Origin: Anaerolineaceae bacterium UBA6133
GTDB lineage: Bacteria > Chloroflexota > Anaerolineae > Anaerolineales > Anaerolineaceae
Assembly: GCA_002435825.1 (NCBI GenBank)
Contig: DIVL01000042.1
Coordinates: 1-42,722 of the forward strand
DNA length: 42,722 nt
Direction: 5' to 3'
A program made the translations under genes and the position numbers. This document shows positions 8,527 to 15,636 of this stretch, piece by piece; the first letter of the stretch is position 1, and every line of letters begins with the position of its first letter. Under the pieces are notes generated by a model that did no database searches, was not told the origin of the DNA, and saw nothing but the letters and a program-made list of their open reading frames with translations.

Positions 8527-10053
8527 ATGAATTACCGACATACAGACGCCCGCAAATTTCAAGCGTCAGGAAAAGTTATCTACCTGGCAATCTTACTGAT
8601 TGTTTTGATTTGGCTTAGTCCTGTACATCTGGCAGCCGCCTCAAGCAGTCCTGCAGAGTTTGTGACCGTAAACTCGACGTTGCCCATTCAGGCTTCTGAG
8701 CAACCCGTGGTGATCTACTTTTTCTGGGGGGATGGCTGCCCGCACTGTGCCGCCGCCAAGCCTGTGCTTGAAAAGATGATCCAGGAAAACCCGCGTCTTG
8801 AACTGCGCAGCTTCGAAGTCTATAACGACACCGAAGGAGTCCAGTTCTTTTCTGCTTTACTGAGTGAAATGGGTTTTGAACCCCGATACGTTCCAACCTT
8901 TATCATCGGCGATCAAATTTTTGAGGGTTACAGTGATGAAATTCAGCTTGAGCTGGAAAGCACAATTGACACCTGTTTGGTAAATCCATGCCAGGATAGG
9001 GGCGCCGAGCTTTACGCTCAGTTCAACTCGCAGCAGCCTACCCAAACCGCCCTGACACCAACCAGCGCTCCCACCGAGGTAAGCACCCCTTCGCCCAGCG
9101 CAACCACAAGCCCAACCCCTGTCCAAGCCCAGGAACCAACGCCTGCTCCCAGCCAGCAGCGCTCAATCAAAATACCGCTTTTAGGACAAGTCGACCTTTC
9201 CGAACATTCGCTCTTTCTGAGCACCTTGCTGATTGCCTTCATCGACGGCTTCAACCCCTGCTCCATCTGGGTGCTGACCATGCTGCTTTCCATCACCCTG
9301 CACACCGGTTCGCGTAAGAAGATCCTGATCGTCGGTTTCGTGTTCATCAGCGTGACCGCTCTGATCTATGCTTTGTTTATCGCCGGTTTGTTCACTGTGT
9401 TTTCCGTGATCAGTTTTATGGGCTGGATCCGAGTTGCAGTAGCGCTTGTTGCCGTATTCTTTGGCTTGATCAACATCAAGGATTATTTCTGGTACAAAGA
9501 AGGTCTCTCGCTAACTATTGACGACAAGTCCAAACCGGGGCTCTATAAACGCATGCGCCAGGTGGCAAACGCTGGGGATTCGCTTTGGGGCTTGATTGGC
9601 GGCACGATCATCCTGGCTGCTGGCGTTTCCCTGATCGAATTCTCCTGCACTGCAGGCTTCCCTGTACTCTGGACGAACCTGCTTACTTCTCAAAATGTAA
9701 CCGCGGCTACATTTTTTGCGTTATTGCTTGTTTACATGCTGGTTTATCAGCTCGATGAACTGGGCATCTTCCTGGTGGCAGTTTTTACCTTTAAGTCCAG
9801 CAAAGTGGAAGAGAAACACGGACGCATTCTCAAGTTGATCGGCGGCACGCTCATGGTTACCCTCGCGGGGGTGATCCTGATCAATCCTGCCCTTATGAAC
9901 AATTTGAGTGAATCGCTGGTGATTTTCGCTATCGCCTTCGGTGCAGCAATCTTGATCCTCGTCGTCCATCGGTTTATACTGCCCAAATTTGGCATCCACA
10001 TCGGCACCGAAGAATCCTTGCAGAAAAAATCCGGGGAAGACAAAGGTAGATAG
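8527..10053 (+). CDS. Thioredoxin-domain / CcdA-like membrane fusion protein
   Basis: 508 residues. An N-terminal hydrophobic segment (about 17-37) is followed by a predicted extracytoplasmic thioredoxin-like domain with GDGCPHCAAAK (Cys71, Cys74). Then comes a Thr/Pro/Ser-rich linker (about 165-215) and about seven membrane helices (230-495). The membrane part has the paired cysteines of the CcdA/DsbD transporter fold: one in GFNPCS, the other in EFSCTAGFP. In that family they shuttle electrons across the membrane from cytoplasmic thioredoxin. The protein therefore resembles a self-contained DsbD-like reductant relay with the thioredoxin domain at the front instead of the back. Last gene of the arsR operon; the downstream gene converges. 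Confidence 0.88.
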   Translation: MNYRHTDARKFQASGKVIYLAILLIVLIWLSPVHLAAASSSPAEFVTVNSTLPIQASEQPVVIYFFWGDGCPHCAAAKPVLEKMIQENPRLELRSFEVYNDTEGVQFFSALLSEMGFEPRYVPTFIIGDQIFEGYSDEIQLELESTIDTCLVNPCQDRGAELYAQFNSQQPTQTALTPTSAPTEVSTPSPSATTSPTPVQAQEPTPAPSQQRSIKIPLLGQVDLSEHSLFLSTLLIAFIDGFNPCSIWVLTMLLSITLHTGSRKKILIVGFVFISVTALIYALFIAGLFTVFSVISFMGWIRVAVALVAVFFGLINIKDYFWYKEGLSLTIDDKSKPGLYKRMRQVANAGDSLWGLIGGTIILAAGVSLIEFSCTAGFPVLWTNLLTSQNVTAATFFALLLVYMLVYQLDELGIFLVAVFTFKSSKVEEKHGRILKLIGGTLMVTLAGVILINPALMNNLSESLVIFAIAFGAAILILVVHRFILPKFGIHIGTEESLQKKSGEDKGR

Positions 10054-10121
10054 TTTATGCCTAAGAAGAAAAAGACCTCATTGGCCAAGCTGCACAGATG
10101 GAAATATTGCTATAACATTGC

Positions 10122-10673
10122 TCAGCAACAACCACTTGCGCAGTTACAGTTAGCCTTCTCGTTCTTTCCTTTATAGAAAGCCTCAAGATTTAGAGGTAAA
10201 TCGTAAACGCGTGTTGATGGCTGGCGTGTTTCAGCAGTCCCAAATATCGCCTGCAAAATTAGCTCCGCCAGCATTTCTTTTGGGGGAACCTCGTAACTTT
10301 GACCTTCGTATTCGAAGACACGGCAGTCCACCTGAGTTCCGCTGATATCGCTGCAGCAACCACAGTTGCTTTCCTGAATGTTCAAACAGACGTCTCGACC
10401 ATTGACACGAACGGTAGGCGAAGACTCGAAACGATATTGTTGGGCAAGTTCTGGTGTGTCCATTTTTATTTTCTGATACTCAACCTGATAACCAGCCAAC
10501 TTGAGCGAGGGGGTGAGCCCGGTCATTACCTCTTCCAAAACCTGTTCGGTGCCAACGCAGCGGTCACAAATCTGGAGATCGAGGAAAAGGTATTCCACCA
10601 AAACAGGCTTGGTTCTCTTAGATTCAGTGCTCGTTATCTGATTGCTTTTCGAAGGACTTAAGATATTTGACAT
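10122..10673 (-). CDS. DUF2703 cysteine-rich protein
   Basis: 183 residues with a thioredoxin-like character. FLDLQICDRC (Cys36, Cys39) stands where a CxxC active site would be after the first strand, and SSPTVRVNG resembles the cis-Pro loop. Eleven cysteines in total: Cys96, Cys104/106/107 in NCGCC, Cys117, and a C-terminal CNCASGCC (176, 178, 182, 183). No signal peptide, so cytoplasmic. I recognise it as a DUF2703 protein; the biochemical role is not known to me. The clustered vicinal cysteines suggest binding of a soft metal or arsenite, by analogy with metallochaperones such as ArsD. It starts 73 bases after the ArsR gene on the same strand, so it is probably under that repressor. Its start has only a weak ribosome site. 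Confidence 0.82.
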   Translation of the reverse strand: MSNILSPSKSNQITSTESKRTKPVLVEYLFLDLQICDRCVGTEQVLEEVMTGLTPSLKLAGYQVEYQKIKMDTPELAQQYRFESSPTVRVNGRDVCLNIQESNCGCCSDISGTQVDCRVFEYEGQSYEVPPKEMLAELILQAIFGTAETRQPSTRVYDLPLNLEAFYKGKNEKANCNCASGCC

Positions 10674-10746
10674 TTTTCCGCTTTCTTAGAATTGATAATC
10701 GGTCTGTGCTTAACTTTCAGCCAATTAGCGCTAACTGGATCTGTTT

Positions 10747-11040
10747 TCAAACTTGCCCTTTGGAAACCGAGGTCAGTTGCTGGATCAACGCCAATGCATA
10801 AGCACTGCCCTCTTCACTGATCTTGTAATAGGTCCATTTTCCCTTTGGGCGACTTTCAACAACACCAGACTCGACCAAAATCTTCATATGATAAGAGAGA
10901 CCGGATTGCAGGCAATCTATGTGTTCCAAGAGATCACACGCACTTTTTTCACCATCGCGCAGTTGTTCCAACACCCGCAGGCGGGTCTCATCGCTGAAAG
11001 CCTTTAGGATCCCTAACTGGCTGTGAAAATTGTCGTCCAC
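10747..11040 (-). CDS. Second ArsR/SmtB-family repressor
   Basis: 97-residue winged-helix repressor. The HTH is LQSGLSYHMKILVESGVV, followed by the beta-wing RPKGKWTYYKI. Unlike the ArsR at 6439 it lacks the CVC pair; it has a single Cys in SACDLLEH and one in EHIDCLQ, so its ligand site must differ. The start is GTG 11040, preceded by GAGGCGAAA. Its promoter and an overlapping inverted repeat lie at 11050-11103. It probably controls itself and the DUF2703 gene 73 bases downstream. Confidence 0.87.
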   Translation of the reverse strand: MDDNFHSQLGILKAFSDETRLRVLEQLRDGEKSACDLLEHIDCLQSGLSYHMKILVESGVVESRPKGKWTYYKISEEGSAYALALIQQLTSVSKGQV

Positions 11041-11049
11041 TTTCGCCTC

Positions 11050-11103
11050 ACATCAATTAAAGTTGATGTTTTTAACTCTACGCCCAAGAATAAGATATGT
11101 CAA
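11050..11103 (-). promoter_or_regulatory. Promoter and operator of the arsR2-DUF2703 operon
   Basis: Minus strand: TTGACA (11103-11098), 17 bases, then TAGAGT (11080-11075). Just downstream, at the expected transcription start, is the inverted repeat ACATCAA-6 bases-TTGATGT (11050-11069), an ATCAA/TTGAT dyad typical of ArsR-family operators. Repressor bound here would block initiation. Confidence 0.65.
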
Positions 11104-11422
11104 TGGAAATTTACTAGATTTCTGGGCTATTTTGGGTACCGTTTTCAGTAGGTATAGCCAACTTGCACGACATTGCTCTCGTAAAGGCGCATAATATAGC
11201 TGCAAGTAAGCCAGCAACAAAGTTTACAGTTACGGTTAGCCTTCTAATTCCTTCCGTAATAGAAAAATTCAAGATTTAGGGGTGGATCGGCAACTTACTT
11301 TGAAAAATCGCTGACCTTGCCAGCCACAATCAATTATTGTGGAAATGGCTAAGCCAGCGATTCCTTAAGGATAATTTAATGGCAGACTTACCGCTAATTC
11401 TCCTCAGCCCCCCAAGCAAACA
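11104..11422. other. Intergenic stretch with gene debris
   Basis: Between the arsR2 promoter and the oligoendopeptidase stop there is no intact gene. It holds the DUF2703 remnant (11210-11294) and a perfect 7-bp inverted repeat, CCACAAT-5 bases-ATTGTGG (11324-11342), with no T-tract beside it. Nothing else is recognisable. Confidence 0.6.
11210..11294 (-). pseudogene. Decayed 3' fragment of a second DUF2703 gene
   Basis: Read on the minus strand from 11294, this stretch aligns without gaps to the last 28 codons of the intact DUF2703 gene (10122-10673). It translates as VADPPLNLEFFYYGRN, a TAG stop, then KANRNCKLCCW, against VYDLPLNLEAFYKGKN-EKANCNCASGCC in the intact gene. Nucleotide identity is plain across AAATCTTGA and AGAAGGCTAAC. 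The upstream part is not recognisable; a stop and a frame break lie just before 11294. It is a remnant of a duplicated or replaced DUF2703 gene. Confidence 0.75.
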
Positions 11423-13225
11423 TCAGATCGCTATGTAGCGTTCGATCTGCGCGCCGATCTGCGCCAGGGATGCCGCCCAGAAGGCCTTCGAGCGGATATC
11501 GATGCCAAAGCGTGCTGCCAGATCTGCTGCCTGAGCCTCACCAGTACTGGCAAGCAGGGCTTTATAATCCTCCACAAAAGCCTCACCGCGTTCGCGATAA
11601 ACGCTATAGAGACCCTTGGCAAACAGGCTGCCGAAGGCGTAGGGGTAGTTGTAGAAGGACAGATGCGTGCTGTAATAATGCGGTTTCCAGGTCCAGGCGA
11701 ACTTGTTCAATACGTCCATATCCAGCCCATCGCCGTAAGTTTTCTGTTGAGCCTCGAGCATCAATTCGCTGATTTCATCCGCAGAAATAGTCGATTCCTT
11801 GCGTCTCTCGAAAATCGATTTCTCAAAAATGAAGCGGGAGTAAATATCCACAATGGTTTGCGCGTCGCTGGAGATGGTGGTTTCCAGGATCGCCCGTTCC
11901 TCGAGTGGATCGCTCACCGTCTTGAGAATCGCGTTGAAGACGATAGTTTCACACATGATCGAAGCGGTTTCCGCCAGGGTCATGGGTGTGTTGGTTTGCA
12001 TGGGGGTCTTACCCGCCTGGTAAGCACAGTAGTTATGGAAACCATGCCCGAGCTCATGTGCCAGGGTCATCACCTGGTCGAATGAACCATCAAAGTTTGC
12101 CATGATGCGGCTTTCCCGCACGGCATCCACACCCATGCAAAAAGCTCCGCCACGTTTACCGGGGCGCTGCTCGGCGTCAATCCAATGCTTCTCAAAAGCA
12201 CCCCGGGCGAATTCGGCCAGTTCAGGTGAGAAAGTGCCATAATGCTCCAGGATCAAATCGCGGGCTTCGTCGAAGGTGTATTCCTTGTTAACTTCACCGA
12301 TCGGAGCAAACAAGCTCCACCAGGGCAGTTTCTCTGAGCCGAGAATGCGCGCCTTAGCCTGGAAATAACGCCGGAACATCGGCAGGGCGTCTTCAATCGC
12401 TCCCAGCATTGCCTCAAGCGTGCCGCGGTCAATCCTTGCCATCTCCAGGGAGGAGTGCAGGCAATCCTCACGACCGCGCTTGCGGTCCAGCGTCACGACC
12501 TCGCCTTTGACCCCGTTCAAACAGGCCGCCAACGGTTCTTTCATTTCTTCAAACACTTGCTGCTCGCGCTTATAAGCCCGCTCCCGCACTCCCGCGTCCG
12601 GATGCGAACGCAGGTTGATCAGCGCCGGCAGGGGTAGCGACTGCAGCTTGCCGTCCAGTTCAAAATCGACACTTTTCTGCGACGTCAGCACGCCCTGCAA
12701 GTCATCCCAGGCACTGCCGCCTGAGAGTGTCAGCTCGTTGGCAAGCATCTCCTCCGGTTCGGACATGAGATAGCGGCTTTCCTTTGCCAATTCCAGCAGA
12801 CGAAAGGCATGATCGTGCGCCAGGCCAGGAATTTCGAGCGCATTGTCCAGCCGATCGCCGAGCGCTCCCAACCAGGCGCTAACGCGAACGCCCAAATCGT
12901 GCAGTGGCAGCATGGCGATTGCTATTCGCGAGTGCAGTTGCTCAGCAGCTTTGTTAAAGGAATCGGTGGAAATAGTCGCTCCCAAATAAGCAAATATCTT
13001 GCCTGCCTTCAGTTCCATGGCGTTGGCATGTTCCACGTAATCATTAAGCACCTGGTTAAGTGCCTCAGGGGACGTGGTTGGGTCAAGCAAAGGCAGAAAT
13101 TTGGTTTCGAATGCCTGGGTCGCTTCCTGGATGGATTTTTTCACAGCTTCGATGTCTGCTGCCAGAGCTGGATCGTCAAGAGAAAGATAAAGGTTGGAAA
13201 GATCCCAACGTGGGGGGGTAGTCAT
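11423..13225 (-). CDS. pepF: Oligoendopeptidase F (M3 family)
   Basis: Cytoplasmic zinc endopeptidase that cuts short peptides, 600 residues, the usual PepF length. Zinc and catalytic residues are in TLAHELGHGFHN (His390, Glu391, His394) with the third ligand Glu419 in TLAETASI. The PepF signature PGKRGGAFC precedes the active site, and the C-terminal FNYPYAFG-type region (SFYNYPYAFGSLF) is present. The start is ATG 13225 with AGGAG six bases upstream; a TTG two codons earlier is less likely. A TATAAT element lies at 13254-13259. The gene stands alone between the arsenical island and the RAYT element. Confidence 0.95.
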   Translation of the reverse strand: MTTPPRWDLSNLYLSLDDPALAADIEAVKKSIQEATQAFETKFLPLLDPTTSPEALNQVLNDYVEHANAMELKAGKIFAYLGATISTDSFNKAAEQLHSRIAIAMLPLHDLGVRVSAWLGALGDRLDNALEIPGLAHDHAFRLLELAKESRYLMSEPEEMLANELTLSGGSAWDDLQGVLTSQKSVDFELDGKLQSLPLPALINLRSHPDAGVRERAYKREQQVFEEMKEPLAACLNGVKGEVVTLDRKRGREDCLHSSLEMARIDRGTLEAMLGAIEDALPMFRRYFQAKARILGSEKLPWWSLFAPIGEVNKEYTFDEARDLILEHYGTFSPELAEFARGAFEKHWIDAEQRPGKRGGAFCMGVDAVRESRIMANFDGSFDQVMTLAHELGHGFHNYCAYQAGKTPMQTNTPMTLAETASIMCETIVFNAILKTVSDPLEERAILETTISSDAQTIVDIYSRFIFEKSIFERRKESTISADEISELMLEAQQKTYGDGLDMDVLNKFAWTWKPHYYSTHLSFYNYPYAFGSLFAKGLYSVYRERGEAFVEDYKALLASTGEAQAADLAARFGIDIRSKAFWAASLAQIGAQIERYIAI

Positions 13226-13253
13226 GGTCAACTCCTTTTAGGTTAGTGAAGGA

Positions 13254-13259
13254 ATTATA
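13254..13259 (-). promoter_or_regulatory. -10 element of pepF
   Basis: Perfect TATAAT on the minus strand 28 bases before the pepF ATG, leaving room for a short leader with AGGAG. No convincing -35 at 16-18 bases. Confidence 0.45.
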
Positions 13260-13312
13260 ACTGAGCCCTGCGGCTTGTTGGGCGGCTTGCGTCATTTTGC
13301 TGGTTAAATGTG

Positions 13313-13975
13313 CAGGATGGTTTGGCGTCAAAGAACCCATACCGACAATTGCCTCGAGAAAGCCTACCCACCAACACAAACTAACACTCAAACGGTGGGT
13401 TGGCTTTTAAACACCCTCTTAATTCCCATGCTCCTGGACGCCAATCCACCCTACAAAGCTTGCTCTCCTTATTTCCATATCCCCAAACGCCAACCCGCAT
13501 CCACTGCGCTCACAGTAAATAATCACCAACCGTTTAGTCGTAGGGTAGGTTGGCGTCACAGAACCTATACCAAGCATCGCCTTCAGATAGCCAACCCACC
13601 AACACAAACTAACATTCAAACGGTGGGTTGGCTTTTAATCACCCTCCTATTTCCTCTGCTCCTGAACGCCAATCCACCCTACAAAGCTTGCTCCCCTTAT
13701 TTCCATATCCCCAAACGCCAACCCGCATCCACTGCGCTCACAGTAAATAATCACCAACCGTTTAGTCGTAGGGTAGGTTGGCGTCGCCGAACCTATACCA
13801 ACCTTTGCCTCGATAAAGCCAACCCACCAACACAAACCCCTCACACTCAACCGGTGGGTTGGCTTTTAAACACCATCTTAATTCCTATGCTCCTGGACGC
13901 CAATCCACCCTACAAAGCTTGCTCCCCTTATGTCCATATCCCCAAACGCCAACCCACCTACACAAACTTCAAAAA
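13313..13975. repeat. 228-bp tandem repeat of nested palindromes (RAYT-associated), three copies
   Basis: Copies begin at about 13313, 13541 and 13769, an exact 228-bp period; the third is cut off where the transposase leader begins. Each has an inner inverted repeat GCCAACCCACC / GGTGGGTTGGC (13590-13600 with 13622-13632; 13818-13828 with 13853-13863; the first copy, 13362-13372 with 13394-13404, has one mismatch). This is enclosed by a longer outer pair, GTAGGGTAGGTTGGCGT (13540-13556) with ACGCCAATCCACCCTAC (13666-13682). The arrangement is that of REP/BIME-type elements mobilised by RAYT transposases. Confidence 0.88.
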
Positions 13976-14000
13976 GCATAATCAAAGTAAAATTCAAACT

Positions 14001-14552
14001 GTGCCAAACTATCATCGGTTCTATATTCCTAATGCCATTGTTGCATTTACTCTCGTTACCTATAACCGCTCACCGATATTTTCGAATACCCAAGTTGCCG
14101 AATTATTTCTGAATCTACTCAACAAAATCACTAATCAGTTTCACTACGAATGTATCGCATATGCGCTACTCCCAGATCACGTTCACCTGTTAATACAACT
14201 GTCACAGGAAAATCCCAGTTTTTCCCTACCCATTCGTGAACTCAAACGCCTTTTTTCTATAAGCTACAAGAAATTTAACCCTTTGCTGCCCTTGCCAAAT
14301 TCTTCACGCCAGAAACACCATGAAACAACAGTCTGGCAGCGTAGATTCTGGGACCACGTTATCGAAGATGAACAAGACCTGGAAAGACATATAAACTATG
14401 TTCACTTCAACCCTGTAAAACATGGCTTCACTGACAACCCAATCAATTGGCATTGGTCAAGTTACTCTTATTACGTAGAGAAAGGGTACTATCCCAAGGA
14501 GTGGTTACCTGACCTGAATCAATTTGAAGATTCAGACAATTGGGGGGAATAA
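14001..14552 (+). CDS. REP-associated tyrosine transposase (RAYT, IS200-like Y1)
   Basis: Y1 HUH-family transposase, 183 residues. Start chosen at GTG 14001, because the product then begins MPNYHRFYIP, the canonical RAYT N-terminus. The HUH motif is LLPDHVHLL (His60, His62); WQRRFWDHV (112-120) is a RAYT hallmark; the catalytic tyrosine is probably Tyr133 in INYVHFNPVKHG. The frame stays open upstream to 13308 through the repeats, but that part encodes repeated low-quality peptide and is not taken as protein. No strong ribosome site. Flanked by matching palindromic repeats at 13313-13975 and 14628-14835. RAYTs are thought to nick and spread such repeats; this copy looks intact. Confidence 0.9.
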   Translation: MPNYHRFYIPNAIVAFTLVTYNRSPIFSNTQVAELFLNLLNKITNQFHYECIAYALLPDHVHLLIQLSQENPSFSLPIRELKRLFSISYKKFNPLLPLPNSSRQKHHETTVWQRRFWDHVIEDEQDLERHINYVHFNPVKHGFTDNPINWHWSSYSYYVEKGYYPKEWLPDLNQFEDSDNWGE

Positions 14553-14627
14553 GCCAAACCAATCAATAGACCGAGGTGCCTAAATGGCGTGATCTTTTTG
14601 ACTGGATTTGCTTAATTTTTCTTTTTT

Positions 14628-14835
14628 GTAGGGTGGATTGGCGTCACAGAACCCATACCAACCATTGCCTCGATAAAGCCAACCCACCAACACAAACCCC
14701 TCACATTCAATCGGTGGGTTGGCTTTTAAACACCCTCTTAATTCCCGTGCTCCTGAACGCCAACCCACCATACACAGCTTGCTCTCCTTATTTCCATATT
14801 CCAAATGCCAACACACCCTACACAGCATGCTCTAA
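14628..14835. repeat. Fourth copy of the RAYT-associated nested palindrome
   Basis: Downstream of the transposase the same unit recurs: outer arm GTAGGGTGGATTGGCGT (14628-14644) with ACGCCAACCCACCATAC (14757-14773), inner arm GCCAACCCACC (14678-14688) with GGTGGGTTGGC (14713-14723). It continues with the copy-specific trailer, including CTTATTTCCATAT, up to about 14835. It is in the same orientation as the upstream copies and closest to the third. Confidence 0.85.
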
Positions 14836-14852
14836 AAATTTTGATCCACAGC

Positions 14853-14878
14853 AAAAAAAAGCCCCGGTTCTTCCGGGG
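14853..14878 (-). terminator. Rho-independent terminator of the zinc metallopeptidase gene
   Basis: CCCCGG (14862-14867) and CCGGGG (14873-14878) form a GC-rich hairpin with a 5-base loop. On the minus strand it is followed by GC and a run of eight T (A8 at 14853-14860 on plus). It lies 21 bases past the stop of the gene at 14900. Confidence 0.85.
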
Positions 14879-14899
14879 ATCTTCTCACAATCAACAAAA

Positions 14900-15589
14900 T
14901 TATCGGCGTCTGCCGCTGGCGCGACCTGCAACCGAAATATAATACAGCAACTGTAAGACCGAGGTAGCCAACCCCGCCACGTAGGTCCACGCTGCGGCAT
15001 CCAGCACCTGCTTCACACCGCGGCGTTCTTCTTCATTAGCGACTAAACCAGTCTGGTCCAGCATCTGCCGGGCACGCTTGGAAGCGTCCAACTCAACGGG
15101 GAGCGTGACCAGCGAAAAGAGCGCCGTGGACGAAAACAACACCACGCCAATTGTCGCCAGGTTCGAAAGGCTCAGCAAGACGCCGATCATTACCAGGATT
15201 ATGCCAATGTTCGAGCCAAAGCTGACCACCGGCACGATCGCGCTACGCAGGCGCATCGGACCGTAACTGGTTTTGTCCTGCATCGCATGCCCAAGTTCGT
15301 GCGCCGTGATCGCCATTGCCGCCACTGAGGGCTGATCTGCCACGCCCTGCGAGAGTGCCAGGGTGTCGTTGCGCGGGTCATAGTGATCCGTTAAGGTGCC
15401 CTTGGTGCGGGTGACCTTCACATTTTCAAGCCCCACACGCGGCTTGAGCTGCTCAGCAGTGTCGAAACCAGTCAGGTTATGATAATTGCGCACCTGGCTC
15501 CACTTGCTGTAGGCAGATTTGACCTTAGACTGAGCATAAAGGCTCAGTAAAAGTCCAGGGATCATATAGATTAAATATTCAAAGTACAT
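14900..15589 (-). CDS. Membrane zinc metallopeptidase, YugP type
   Basis: Putative neutral zinc metallopeptidase (PF04298, YugP family), 229 residues. An N-terminal hydrophobic segment (3-19), the zinc motif ITAHELGHAMQD (about 92-103), then two hydrophobic segments around 120-165 and a C-terminal one near 200-220. The EEERRGVKQVLDAAAWTYVAG stretch is typical of the family. The substrate is unknown; membrane protein quality control, as for HtpX, is the general expectation. ATG 15589 has GGAGAATACT just upstream. Followed by a strong terminator, so it ends its transcript. Confidence 0.9.
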   Translation of the reverse strand: MYFEYLIYMIPGLLLSLYAQSKVKSAYSKWSQVRNYHNLTGFDTAEQLKPRVGLENVKVTRTKGTLTDHYDPRNDTLALSQGVADQPSVAAMAITAHELGHAMQDKTSYGPMRLRSAIVPVVSFGSNIGIILVMIGVLLSLSNLATIGVVLFSSTALFSLVTLPVELDASKRARQMLDQTGLVANEEERRGVKQVLDAAAWTYVAGLATSVLQLLYYISVAGRASGRRR

Positions 15590-15636
15590 AGTATTCTCCG
15601 TTTTCGCTAAATGTTTCTGACAAAATCATAAAGTTT

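Noticed and set aside
10057..10176. Short Lys-rich plus-strand frame after the thioredoxin-CcdA gene (MPKKKKTS...)
   Set aside because: It runs antisense into the end of the DUF2703 gene, has no ribosome site, and no family is recognised.
13419..13850. Two related 66-67-residue minus-strand frames in the RAYT repeats
   Set aside because: Repeat-derived shadows of the palindromic units.
13667..14835. Possible CRISPR array from spaced repeats
   Set aside because: The repeats are long (228 bp), nearly identical over the whole unit, palindromic, and there are no unique spacers or cas genes; a RAYT explains them.
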